Positions 50,568 to 59,415 of a stretch of DNA of 64,000 bases are shown piece by piece. This DNA comes from DATJGR01 sp041739525 (GTDB taxonomy: Bacteria > Pseudomonadota > Gammaproteobacteria > Pseudomonadales > Azotimanducaceae): positions 4,042 through 68,041 of the forward strand of contig JBGSNQ010000113.1 in NCBI GenBank assembly GCA_041739525.1, in the 5' to 3' direction. Every line of letters begins with the position of its first letter. Position 1 is the stretch's first letter. The notes under the pieces are model-generated. The model saw nothing but the letters and a program-made list of their open reading frames with translations, ran no database searches and was not told where the DNA came from. The translations under genes were made by a program, and so were the position numbers.

Positions 50568-51296
50568 ATGGCGCGTCTGCTGCAGTTCATTTTCGTCGTT
50601 TGTCTGATCGCGTTGCCGGTGGCGTGGTTGAAGACCGACACGCTGCCGAAGGTACTGTCGTTTTCGCATGCGCTTGCGACGGAACCGCGGCAACAGGCTA
50701 TCGAGAAGCCACCTATGGATATCGAAATGGGTGGCGTCTCCTATCGCGTCGAACCGGCGTATCACTACGTGCTCGATGGCATGGTGGTGTCGTATCGGAT
50801 CCACGACGGCGATTACATGCTGCACCGATTGTGGAATGACCATCTCAACGTCGCGGATATCTGCGTGGTGTGGGGCGACGATGCGGGGCGCGTCGATCTG
50901 CACGCGTTCGATTTCAGCAATGGCGAGTTCACGTGCATGTTCCAGACGCGCAGCGAGAAGGAATGGCGCGCGTTTCGCCTCGACCAGATCTCGAACAACC
51001 ATTTGCTGACGGCCGATCCGGCGGTACGTGCGCGGATCGAGAACGTCGCCGTAGGCGACCAGATCCACTTCGAGGGATATCTGGCGACGTACTCGAACGC
51101 ATCGGGCTTCCACCGCGGCACCAGCACCACTCGAACCGACACCGGTAATGGGGCTTGCGAGACGGTATACGTCACAGAATTCGACATTGTCGATCCGGCG
51201 CCGCGCGGCTGGCGTAAGCTGCAAAGCGCTGCGCTGTGGGGAATGCTGCTGAGCGGCGCCGCGTGGCTGTTTGGCGTCGGCAAAGGTTGGTTCTGA
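50568..51296 (+). CDS. Putative membrane-anchored protein, unknown function
   Basis: A 242-residue protein with a hydrophobic N-terminal helix (LLQFIFVVCLIALPVAWL), a large periplasmic-like domain and a C-terminal hydrophobic helix (LWGMLLSGAAWLFGVG). The central region (VADICVVWGDDAGRVDLHAF and VGDQIHFEGYLATY) could be an OB-type beta barrel. No family name recalled with confidence. It lies 12 bp after the LLM gene. Confidence 0.65.
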   Translation: MARLLQFIFVVCLIALPVAWLKTDTLPKVLSFSHALATEPRQQAIEKPPMDIEMGGVSYRVEPAYHYVLDGMVVSYRIHDGDYMLHRLWNDHLNVADICVVWGDDAGRVDLHAFDFSNGEFTCMFQTRSEKEWRAFRLDQISNNHLLTADPAVRARIENVAVGDQIHFEGYLATYSNASGFHRGTSTTRTDTGNGACETVYVTEFDIVDPAPRGWRKLQSAALWGMLLSGAAWLFGVGKGWF

Positions 51297-51346
51297 GGTT
51301 GTTTAAGAGTTGCTCTCTGAGGGTATCAACGTGCGGGAAATGAAGT

Positions 51347-52606
51347 GTGCGCGTACTGATTCTCGGTAGCGGACTGGCGGGCATTACGTCCGCCTATTAC
51401 CTGCGCATACTCGGCTGCGACGTCACCGTCGTCGACCGCGCTCCCGGTGCCGGACGCGAAACGAGCTTCGCAAACGGATCGATGATCACACCGAGCCTGG
51501 CGGACCCGTGGAACGCCCCCGGCGTTTTCCGCGCACTAGTGCGCTCGTTGGGGCGTGAAGACTCTGCGATTCTGCTGCGAGCCGGTGCCATTCCGTCGCT
51601 GTTAGGTTGGGGTATTTCGTTTCTGCGCAATTCCGCGTCGAAGCACTTCGAACGCAACTATCTTCGCAACGTCGGCCTGGTGCATTACTCGCAGCAGGTC
51701 ATGCGCGACCTGATGCAAACCCACGTTTTGAAGTTCGACTACGTCGACGACGGCACGATGAAGATCTTTCGCGATGAAGCCTCGTTCGAGCACGGCATCA
51801 AGATCGCGCACTGGTTGAAGCAGGTCGGAATAGAACATCGTCAACTCGACACCGACGGCGTCGTGAGGATCGAACCGAATCTGGCGAGCGTCGCGGAAGA
51901 GATCGTCGGTGGCATTGGATATCCCGGTGACGAGACCGGCAACGCGCGCATGTTCTGCGAAGAAATGCGGCGCGTGTGTGACGAATCGGGTGTGCGCTTC
52001 CGGTTCGCAGAAAACGTGGTCGAGATCATCCGCAAGCGCAAGCGGATCGAGGGCATGCGAACGGCAAAAGAGACGCTGACGGCCGACGCATACGTGCTGG
52101 CCGCCGGCAGCTTCAGTTCGCTATGGGGTAGACAACTCGGCTTCGACATTCCGGTTCGTCCCGCGAAGGGCTACTCCATTTCGGTGCCGATGCATCGTTG
52201 GGAGCCGCGGCCGCGCGTGCCGGTTGTGGATGATTCGTTGCACGCCGCGCTGGTACCTGTGGGCGGTGTGTTGCGCGTGGCTGGCACCGCCGAATTCACC
52301 GGCTACGACGTGACGGTGAATCCAAAACGCATCGCCAATCTCGTCAATCTGTTCGGCCGCGTGTATCCAAAGCTCGCCGAGCGCGTCGGTGACCTCGACG
52401 TGCAGCCGTGGTGCGGGCTGCGGCCGCTGACGCCGGATGGCATGCCCATCGTTTGCCGATCACCTATAGAGAACCTGTACCTCAACACTGGCCATGGTCC
52501 GCTCGGTTGGTCGATGGCGTGTGGGTCCGGTCAAGCGATCGCCCACATGGTTACCGGCGCGCCGACCGGCATCGACATGACCACATTCGGCCTGAAGCGC
52601 TTCTGA
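51347..52606 (+). CDS. D-amino-acid dehydrogenase-like (DadA family) flavoprotein
   Basis: A 419-residue FAD enzyme of the DadA/DAO fold. It has the N-terminal dinucleotide motif LGSGLAGITSAYYLRILGCD with VTVVDR, TSFANGSMITPSLADPW (family 'tSfaNaG.is...'), and the C-terminal GLRPLTPDGMPIV with GHGPLGWSMACGSG. DadA-type enzymes oxidise D-amino acids (or hydroxyproline-like amines) and pass electrons to the respiratory chain. GTG 51347 is the only start in frame. It lies 10 bp before the lipase-maturation-factor gene. Confidence 0.87.
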   Translation: MRVLILGSGLAGITSAYYLRILGCDVTVVDRAPGAGRETSFANGSMITPSLADPWNAPGVFRALVRSLGREDSAILLRAGAIPSLLGWGISFLRNSASKHFERNYLRNVGLVHYSQQVMRDLMQTHVLKFDYVDDGTMKIFRDEASFEHGIKIAHWLKQVGIEHRQLDTDGVVRIEPNLASVAEEIVGGIGYPGDETGNARMFCEEMRRVCDESGVRFRFAENVVEIIRKRKRIEGMRTAKETLTADAYVLAAGSFSSLWGRQLGFDIPVRPAKGYSISVPMHRWEPRPRVPVVDDSLHAALVPVGGVLRVAGTAEFTGYDVTVNPKRIANLVNLFGRVYPKLAERVGDLDVQPWCGLRPLTPDGMPIVCRSPIENLYLNTGHGPLGWSMACGSGQAIAHMVTGAPTGIDMTTFGLKRF

Positions 52607-52616
52607 CGGCTGCGTA

Positions 52617-54413
52617 ATGGTGACGGCGCACGACGCACCGACCGAACACGATCCCTGGATCCTGGTCTTCGACGGTGACTGCGGCTTCTGCCGATACTGC
52701 GTGGACTATGCGCGCGCGGTGACCGACGTCGAGGCGGGCCGGGCGGTTCGATACGAGCCATACCAGAGCGTCGCACCACAGTACCCCGACATATCGATCG
52801 ACGAGTTCAAGGCGTCGATCCGTCTGGTTACACCGGCGGCGCGGTACCACGGCGCGCAGGCCGCGTTCCGAGTACTTGCGCTCGCCCCTCGATTGCGCGG
52901 TTGGCTCTGGTGCTATCGGTTCGTACCGCTTTTTGCCGTCGTTGCCGAGGCGCTATATCGATTCACGGCGCGCCATCGCGGCACCGTCTACGGGATCGCA
53001 CGGCCGCTGTTCGGCACACGCCTGCTTCCGTCCGACTACACGCGTACCGCTGGTGTCGTCATCCGCGGCATCGGCGTGGCGTCGCTGTTTGCGTTCGCGT
53101 CGTGGTGGTGGCAGGCGGCCGGGTTGGTCGGGTCAGACGGCATCCTGCCCGTGCGCGACTACTTCGATGCAGCGCGTGCACAACTCGGTGGCGATGGTTG
53201 GTTGTTGCTGCCGTCGTTGTATTGGCTCTCGACCGCCGACTGGATGACATCGGCACTCTGCGGTGCCGGATGCGTCGCCTCGCTGCTGCTGATCCTGCGC
53301 GTATGGCCAACGGTTGGCGCGCTGGTCGCGTACGTCTGTTATCTGTCGCTCGAATACGGCGGCGGTGTGTTCCTGGCGTATCAGTGGGACAGCCTGTTGG
53401 TCGAATCGCTCATAGTCGCGGCGGTGCTCGGCCGTCAGCAACGGGTCGGCGTATGGTTGACGCGGTTGCTCGTGTTCCGGTTCATGTTCCTCTCGGGCGC
53501 AGTGAAGCTCGCGTCGGGCGACCCGACATGGCGCGGGCTTACCGCGCTCGACGTCCATTTCGAGACCCAGCCGCTACCGACGCTGCTCGCGTGGTACGCG
53601 CATCATCTGCCGCGCGCACTGCTGCATTTCGGTACGGTGGCGACGTTCGTCATCGAACTGTTACTGCCGTTCCTGATATTTGCGCCGCGCAACCCGCGCC
53701 TTTTTGCAGCTGCCGGGTTTCTGTTGCTCGAGTTTCTGATCGTGCTGACGGGCAACTACAACTTCTTCAATCTGCTGACGATCGTGCTTTGTCTGGGTTT
53801 GCTCGACGACCGTGCGCTGGGCGCCTCGTCCGCTGGCGGAACGCGCAGTTCGCCGCCCGCGCGATGGGGCGTCGTAGTGGCGGCGATGGCGTTGCTCGGC
53901 GCGCTGCAGATCCATCAAACGCTGGCGCGCGACCGCGTGAGCGGGTGGGAAACTGTCCTTTCGCGCAGCGTCGAGCCGCTGCAGCTGGTCAACAGCTATG
54001 GTCTGTTCGCGGTAATGACGACGCACCGCGACGAACTCGTCATCGAGGGGTCGATGGACGGCACTGAGTGGCAGGAGTTGCCGTTCAAGTTCAAACCGCA
54101 GGGCCTCGATACGGCACCGCGCTGGGCGACTCCATACCAGCCGCGGCTCGACTGGCAGATGTGGTTCGCCGCGCTAACGAGCCGCGAAGGGGCGCCGTGG
54201 TTCGACAATTTCGTCGTTCGCCTGTTGAGCGGTGCACCGGACGTATACGCGCTGCTCGATACGACACCGTTCGCCGACAAGCCGCCGCATTTCATCCGTG
54301 TGTTGCGGTATCGCTACCACTTCACCACTGCCGAACAGCGGCAGGAAACCGGCGCCTGGTGGCGACGTCAATACGTTGGCGTGTGGTATCCGCCCGTCCG
54401 GCTGGCGCGATAA
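52617..54413 (+). CDS. DCC (DUF393) domain fused to lipase-maturation-factor protein
   Basis: A 598-residue fusion. Residues 1-115 form a thioredoxin-like DCC domain (VFDGDCGFCRYCVDYA). The rest is a lipase maturation factor: several hydrophobic helices, LLVFRFMFLSGAVKLASGDP, TWRGLTALDVHFETQPLP and NYNFFNLL, and a C-terminal soluble domain (APWFDNFVVRLLSG). Metazoan LMF1 sits in the ER and helps fold lipases with disulfide bonds. A covalently linked thiol domain would fit such a chaperone role for an exported lipase or other protein in the inner membrane. Confidence 0.85.
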   Translation: MVTAHDAPTEHDPWILVFDGDCGFCRYCVDYARAVTDVEAGRAVRYEPYQSVAPQYPDISIDEFKASIRLVTPAARYHGAQAAFRVLALAPRLRGWLWCYRFVPLFAVVAEALYRFTARHRGTVYGIARPLFGTRLLPSDYTRTAGVVIRGIGVASLFAFASWWWQAAGLVGSDGILPVRDYFDAARAQLGGDGWLLLPSLYWLSTADWMTSALCGAGCVASLLLILRVWPTVGALVAYVCYLSLEYGGGVFLAYQWDSLLVESLIVAAVLGRQQRVGVWLTRLLVFRFMFLSGAVKLASGDPTWRGLTALDVHFETQPLPTLLAWYAHHLPRALLHFGTVATFVIELLLPFLIFAPRNPRLFAAAGFLLLEFLIVLTGNYNFFNLLTIVLCLGLLDDRALGASSAGGTRSSPPARWGVVVAAMALLGALQIHQTLARDRVSGWETVLSRSVEPLQLVNSYGLFAVMTTHRDELVIEGSMDGTEWQELPFKFKPQGLDTAPRWATPYQPRLDWQMWFAALTSREGAPWFDNFVVRLLSGAPDVYALLDTTPFADKPPHFIRVLRYRYHFTTAEQRQETGAWWRRQYVGVWYPPVRLAR

Positions 54414-54441
54414 CGCCGGCGAGCCCGGACAGACAGGATCG

Positions 54442-55137
54442 TTACCAGGGGTGCGACTCGCCGTTCCACTTCTTGAAGCTGCCGGTATCGGCCAGCGTCA
54501 GGTTCGCGATCACCGACATGATGCCGGTGGCGCTTTCCTCCACGCTGATGTCCGCGCCGGAGCCGCCCATGTCGGTGCGTACCCAGCCTGGATGGATCAA
54601 CCCCACGGCGATGCCATCGCTGGCGAGTTCCACCGACGCCATCCGCATCACCTTGTTCACGGCGGCTTTGGACGAGCAGTACGCGAACATCACCGGCATG
54701 TTGAGTTCCAGCGCACCCATCTGGCTCGTGATCGTAATGGCGCGCGGATTCTTGCCGGCTTTCAGATTGCGACGGAACGTTTGCACCATACGCAGCGGCG
54801 CCATCGTGTTGACGGCGAACGTTTCGGCCCAGCCGTCGAAGTCCATGTTCGCGAGCGACTGTTTCTCGGCGCTCGGGCCGGCCATGCCCGCGTTGTTGAT
54901 GAGGATGTCGATCGGCGCGGTGCGAATCTCTGCGGCGAGCGCTGCGATCGATTTGCCATCGGCGACGTGCACGCCGTGCAGCGTCAGTCCTTTGCGCGAC
55001 TTTGCGAGCGCCTGCAACTTGTCGGCCTTTGCAGGTTCGCGGCAACACGCGAGCACCCGATTACCAGCAGCCGCGTACCGCGCGGCGAGTTCGAGACCGA
55101 TGCCGCGGTTGGCACCTGTGATGAGAACGGTTTCCAT
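54442..55137 (-). CDS. Short-chain dehydrogenase/reductase (SDR)
   Basis: A 231-residue classical SDR: TGANRGIGLELAARYA (cofactor motif), NNAGMAG, catalytic Ser in ITSQMGAL and YCSSKAAVN with Tyr-x-x-x-Lys, then HPGWVRTDMGG. ATG 55137 starts the domain; the frame is open to 55248 inside the Rieske gene region. It lies 31 bp after the Rieske oxygenase and could oxidise a diol or alcohol from that enzyme. Confidence 0.88.
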   Translation of the reverse strand: METVLITGANRGIGLELAARYAAAGNRVLACCREPAKADKLQALAKSRKGLTLHGVHVADGKSIAALAAEIRTAPIDILINNAGMAGPSAEKQSLANMDFDGWAETFAVNTMAPLRMVQTFRRNLKAGKNPRAITITSQMGALELNMPVMFAYCSSKAAVNKVMRMASVELASDGIAVGLIHPGWVRTDMGGSGADISVEESATGIMSVIANLTLADTGSFKKWNGESHPW

Positions 55138-55168
55138 GTGGTTTCCTGGCAGGTTGTTCAACGACCCG

Positions 55169-56383
55169 CTATTTAGCGCGGGCCAATTTCGGGGCGGCCG
55201 GTCTGCTTCCTTCGAAAAGTGCGTTGACACCGTCGTCGTCGGTTGCAAGCAGCCGTTCGAGCCAGCCGTGGAAGCGTTGGCCGCCGCCTTCGTTGCGGCC
55301 GAACATGACGTGACTCTTCGCGCCGGTCATCAACGCTCGCTGCTGGCGCAAGCCCGTCGCGTAGTCTTCCTCTCTAACGACGTACTCGAGCAGTTTGAAT
55401 TGTGCTTCGGCCGCAACCCGTTGCTCGTCGGTCGGCTGCTTTTCCATCAGATACGACTGCACGGTGAACGATGCGCCGGGCGAGTCGCCGGGGAACAACT
55501 GCGAGATCATCACGCCGCGTCCGCCGCCGCCGTCGAACGATGCGATCGATACGTGCGGAAAGATGGTCCACACGCCGCCGAGGAGCGCGCGTGTGGGCCA
55601 TTCTTCTTCCGGTGTTCCTTCCAGCGCGATCAGCGATGGATCGGGCGAACTGACGCGTTGGTGTGGACCGTACGCGGTGTAGAGCGCCTGGTTCGGCATG
55701 TTCTCGCCGAACGTATTCTTGTGCAGGATCGGCAGGTGGTAGAGATCCATGTAGCCGTCGTACGCGATCTTCCAGTTCGGACCCGCGATCGTGCGGCGCG
55801 AAAAGAGATACCAGTCCTTGAAACCGAAGTGTTCGAGCAGTTGATCGTAACCGGACAGGAACTTGTCGATCGGAAGCGTGGATTTCGGATCGAGGGTCAC
55901 CCAGATCATGCCCGCGCGTTCGGCCACCGGCAGCGTAGTCAATCCATTGCAGGACTTGTCGATGTCGCCGAAGTCTTTGCTTGCATAAACCGCGACGAGC
56001 GCGCCGCTCTGGTCGTACGTCCACGCGTGGTACGGACACGTGAAGCGGCGGCTGTTGCCTGCACCTTCCGGCATGATCTGCGAGCCGCGATGGCTGCACA
56101 TGTTGACGAACGCACGCACGCTTCCATCGGGATGGCGCGTCAGCAGCACCGGCACGCCCGCTGCTTCGATGGCGCGGTAATCGCCGGGCTTCGCGAGTTC
56201 GACGCTCAGCGCCAGCATCAGCGGCATACGTTTGAACACACGGTCCATTTCGAGACGAAAGCGTTGCGGGTCGTAGTAGTGCTCGGCTGGAATTCGCGCG
56301 ACCTCGTCGACCTGATTGATCGTGCCGGCCTTGACGTGAGAGATGTTGTCCTTGGCCATGCCGATGAGTTGTGCTCGGGACAT
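55169..56383 (-). CDS. Rieske-type ring-hydroxylating oxygenase, alpha subunit
   Basis: A 404-residue Rieske non-heme iron oxygenase. The [2Fe-2S] ligands are in CSHRG (about residue 96) and CPYHAWTY (about 115-122); the mononuclear iron ligands are in DGYMDLYHLPILHKNTFG (Asp, two His) and a C-terminal acidic residue is expected. Homologues act on aromatics, steroids and terpenoids. No ferredoxin, reductase or beta subunit lies next to it, so electron partners must be elsewhere. Confidence 0.9.
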   Translation of the reverse strand: MSRAQLIGMAKDNISHVKAGTINQVDEVARIPAEHYYDPQRFRLEMDRVFKRMPLMLALSVELAKPGDYRAIEAAGVPVLLTRHPDGSVRAFVNMCSHRGSQIMPEGAGNSRRFTCPYHAWTYDQSGALVAVYASKDFGDIDKSCNGLTTLPVAERAGMIWVTLDPKSTLPIDKFLSGYDQLLEHFGFKDWYLFSRRTIAGPNWKIAYDGYMDLYHLPILHKNTFGENMPNQALYTAYGPHQRVSSPDPSLIALEGTPEEEWPTRALLGGVWTIFPHVSIASFDGGGGRGVMISQLFPGDSPGASFTVQSYLMEKQPTDEQRVAAEAQFKLLEYVVREEDYATGLRQQRALMTGAKSHVMFGRNEGGGQRFHGWLERLLATDDDGVNALFEGSRPAAPKLARAK

Positions 56384-56470
56384 TCGTGCCTACTCGTACT
56401 TCGGTTGCGCCAGCATCGTTGAACTGTAAACTGCGCGCAACACTGCATACCCTGATTTGGAGGTTCGTTC

Positions 56471-56980
56471 ATGTCGTCACTCGTCGCTACGTTTCAAACC
56501 AGCAAGGGAGACATCCGGGTCAATCTGATGGAAGACGTAGCACCGCTGACGGTCGCGAATTTCGTCAACCTCGTGCAACGCGGCTACTACGATGGACTGA
56601 CGTTCCATCGCGTGATCGCCGATTTCATGGTTCAAGGCGGTTGTCCGCTCGGCACCGGCACCGGCGGTCCCGGCTACAAATTCAAGGACGAGTGCTCGTC
56701 GAAAGCGAAACACGATGCGCCCGGCAAGCTGTCGATGGCGAATGCGGGTCCGGGCACCAACGGTTCGCAGTTCTTCATCACGCACGTGCCCACGCCGTGG
56801 CTCGACGGTAAGCACACGGTGTTCGGCTCCGTGCAAGGCGCGGAAGATCAGGCCGTGGTCGACAAGATCGCCAAAGGCGACACCATCGAGACGATCACCA
56901 TCGACGGCGACGCCGATGCGTTGCTGGAAAAAGTGGCCGATCAGATCGACAAGTGGAACAGCGTGCTCGACAAAGCGTGA
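56471..56980 (+). CDS. ppiB: Peptidyl-prolyl cis-trans isomerase, cyclophilin type
   Basis: A 169-residue cytoplasmic cyclophilin (no signal peptide): FVNLVQRGYYDGLTFHRVIA, then DFMVQGGCPLGTG, catalytic-pocket residues FHRV, and NGSQFFITHVPTPWLDGKHT. It speeds proline isomerisation during folding. Its stop overlaps the next gene by 4 bp (GTGA), an unusual partner for ppiB. Confidence 0.93.
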   Translation: MSSLVATFQTSKGDIRVNLMEDVAPLTVANFVNLVQRGYYDGLTFHRVIADFMVQGGCPLGTGTGGPGYKFKDECSSKAKHDAPGKLSMANAGPGTNGSQFFITHVPTPWLDGKHTVFGSVQGAEDQAVVDKIAKGDTIETITIDGDADALLEKVADQIDKWNSVLDKA

Positions 56981-58206
56981 GCACGCCCGACGTCGTCATC
57001 GTCGGCGGGGGAATCGGCGGCGGTGCGCTTGCGAAGAATCTGGCGGAAGCGGGCATCGCCGTCACGGTCCTCGAACGCACGCTCGAATATGCCGACGTGG
57101 TACGCGGCGAGTGGATCGCACCGTGGGGCGTTCCGGAAACGAAGGCCGTCGGCGTGTATCCGATCTATGTCGCCAACGGCGGACACCACGTCACGCGGCA
57201 CGTGTCGTACGACGAGGACATCGCGCCGCGCGTTGCCGAGAAGGCGGCGTTCGATCTGACCACGCTGCTGCCCGACAATCCGGGTCCCTTGTGCATCGGC
57301 CACCCGTCGATGTGCAACCTGCTGAATCAGGCTGCGACGACTGCAGGCGCCACCGTACTGAGGGGCGTTTCCAACACGCGGGTTACGCCGGGCTCTCCGC
57401 CAACCGTTACGTTCGATCACGATGGCAAGACCACCACGCTGCGCCCGCGTCTGGTCGTTGGTGCCGACGGGCGCCACGGCAAAACGGCGGAACAGATCGG
57501 CGCGAAATTGCAGCAGGACGAACCGCACCATCGCTTCTCCGGCATGCTGGTCGACAACGTGCCGCAATGGCGGGAAGACACGCAGTTCATATCGGTCGAA
57601 GGCGACGTGAACGTGCTGGCGTTCCCGCAGGGCGGCGGGCGCATCCGGCTGTACATCGGCTTCGGCCTCGAACAGAAGACTCGGCTCGCCGGCCCGCAAG
57701 GACCGCAACGGTTTCTCGAGGCGTTTCGCCTCAAGTCCGTGCCGGGAAGCGACGCAATCGCCGCGGGGCGGCCGATCGGTCCGTGCCTCGTATATCCGAA
57801 CAACGATACGTGGATCGACGAGCCGTTCGCCGAAGGCGTGCTGCTGATCGGCGATGCCGCGGGGCGCAACGATCCGATCACCGGCCAGGGACTCTCCATC
57901 ACGCACCGCGACGTACGCGTCGTGCGTGACATCCTGCTTGGCGATTCAAACTGGTCGACCGACGCGTTCGTTCCGTACGGCAAGGAACGCAAGGAGCGCA
58001 TGCGACGGTTGCGAATCGCGGCACGGATCGCCGCGATTCTGGAAGCCGAGTTCGACACCGCCGCGCGCGAGCGACGGCATCGTGCAGCGGAGCGACGGCG
58101 CGCGATGGCGCCCGAGTCGCTTGCGACGCTGACGCCGTTCATCGGGCCCGATGCGTTGCCGCCGGAAGCCTATTCGGACGAGGCGGTGGCCGCGTTCCTC
58201 GCTTGA
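56977..58206 (+). CDS. FAD-dependent monooxygenase (PHBH/UbiH-like)
   Basis: A 409-residue flavoprotein hydroxylase: VVIVGGGIGGGALAKNLAEA with VTVLERT (FAD ADP motif), VVGADGRHGKTA (DG motif, about residue 157) and VLLIGDAAGRNDPITGQGLS (second FAD motif). It hydroxylates an aromatic or alicyclic substrate. GTG 56977 is used because it overlaps the ppiB stop; a TTG/ATG further upstream lies in ppiB. Followed by a convergent MFS gene. Confidence 0.86.
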   Translation: MSTPDVVIVGGGIGGGALAKNLAEAGIAVTVLERTLEYADVVRGEWIAPWGVPETKAVGVYPIYVANGGHHVTRHVSYDEDIAPRVAEKAAFDLTTLLPDNPGPLCIGHPSMCNLLNQAATTAGATVLRGVSNTRVTPGSPPTVTFDHDGKTTTLRPRLVVGADGRHGKTAEQIGAKLQQDEPHHRFSGMLVDNVPQWREDTQFISVEGDVNVLAFPQGGGRIRLYIGFGLEQKTRLAGPQGPQRFLEAFRLKSVPGSDAIAAGRPIGPCLVYPNNDTWIDEPFAEGVLLIGDAAGRNDPITGQGLSITHRDVRVVRDILLGDSNWSTDAFVPYGKERKERMRRLRIAARIAAILEAEFDTAARERRHRAAERRRAMAPESLATLTPFIGPDALPPEAYSDEAVAAFLA

Positions 58207-59415
58207 TCAGCCGCTTGATTGAGGGCGCTGATCGAGATGCCACAAGCGCGATTTGGCGGCGATCAGTGCGATCACCGTGAACATCACGGCGGATGCCAAC
58301 GCCAGTGCGCCGCGCGGACCGATCCACTCCACGAGAAACCCATTCGTGAATGCGCCGATCGGTCCTGAACCCATGAACGCGAACGAGTAGAAGCTCATCA
58401 CGCGGCTGCGTTGGTTCGGCGGTGCTTCCTCCTGCATGATCGTGCGCGCCATGCTCATCGCGATGCCGCCGCCCATTCCCCAGAGAAAAATCAACACCAA
58501 CAACACCGTAAAGCTGACACCGATGCCGATCGTGCCGAGCATGACGGCGCCGAGCCCTTGCGCGAGCAACAGCGCGCGACCCTGCCGGCGGATGTCGCCG
58601 AAGCGGATCAGCATGAAGATCGTCGTGACGAGCCCCAATGCGTTCGCGGCATTCATCAGCGCCAGGTCTCCGGCCGATCCCGCGTAGTACTCGCGCACCA
58701 GCAGCGGCAGCGTGACGATGTAGGAGCCCATGAAACACGTGCCCATTGCGACGCTCTGCAGCACCGTCATCCGCATCGGTGGCGATGCAGCGATGGTTCG
58801 ATAGCCTTGTGCAATCGCGCGACCGATGTCGCGCAGGCGGTGGTGCTCCTGGTGCACTGGCGTGGGTCGGTCGGGAATCCGCGCGAAGAACCGAATGCCG
58901 AGCATCAGCACCAGCGATTGCACGAACAGAATCGGCAAAGGACCGACCCGCTCTGCGAGCGATGCGATACCGAGACCGGCGAGCTGAACGCCGAACTGCA
59001 TCATGCTGGCGCGCACCACAGCCGACTGGATGCCACCTTCCGCGACCTGGTTCAACAGACCGTCGCGGGCGGGTGTGACGAATGCCTGTGCCGTTCCCAT
59101 GACGATGGCGTAGTAGATCATCGCTTTGTAGCTGAGGTTGTCGCTCAGCACGACGATGCACAGGAACAGCGGCGGCAGCGCCGCGACAGTCTGCGCGACG
59201 ATGACGATTCTGCGGCCGCCGAAAATGTCGGCGAGGCTGCCGCCGATCAGAATCAACAACATGGTGGGTATCAGCATCGTCATCTGCGCGATGCCGACCA
59301 TCTGCGGCACCTCGTGCAGCTCCATCGTCACGAGCCACGCGAACATCACCGACTGAATGCCGAACGCGAAGAACCACGATCCGGTTCCGAGCAGGTAGAG
59401 GTTGAACGCCTTCAA
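58207..59415 (-). CDS. MFS exporter (EntS/MFS_3-like)
   Basis: A transporter of about 402 residues with 11-12 helices. GGSLADIFGGRRIVIVAQ is the MFS motif between helices 2 and 3, PARDGLLNQVAEGGIQSAVV fits the enterobactin-exporter/MFS_3 branch ('paR...ip.lv....L..A'). It likely exports a small molecule. I use TTG 59415, which overlaps the uup stop as TTGA; the frame is open to a TTG at 59439. It is the last gene of the recQ-uup unit. Confidence 0.83.
   Translation of the reverse strand: MKAFNLYLLGTGSWFFAFGIQSVMFAWLVTMELHEVPQMVGIAQMTMLIPTMLLILIGGSLADIFGGRRIVIVAQTVAALPPLFLCIVVLSDNLSYKAMIYYAIVMGTAQAFVTPARDGLLNQVAEGGIQSAVVRASMMQFGVQLAGLGIASLAERVGPLPILFVQSLVLMLGIRFFARIPDRPTPVHQEHHRLRDIGRAIAQGYRTIAASPPMRMTVLQSVAMGTCFMGSYIVTLPLLVREYYAGSAGDLALMNAANALGLVTTIFMLIRFGDIRRQGRALLLAQGLGAVMLGTIGIGVSFTVLLVLIFLWGMGGGIAMSMARTIMQEEAPPNQRSRVMSFYSFAFMGSGPIGAFTNGFLVEWIGPRGALALASAVMFTVIALIAAKSRLWHLDQRPQSSG

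Noticed and set aside
54068..56422. 784-codon plus-strand open frame opposite the SDR and Rieske genes
   Set aside because: Antisense to two proteins with clear catalytic motifs; its own translation matches nothing and reflects codon bias in high-GC DNA.
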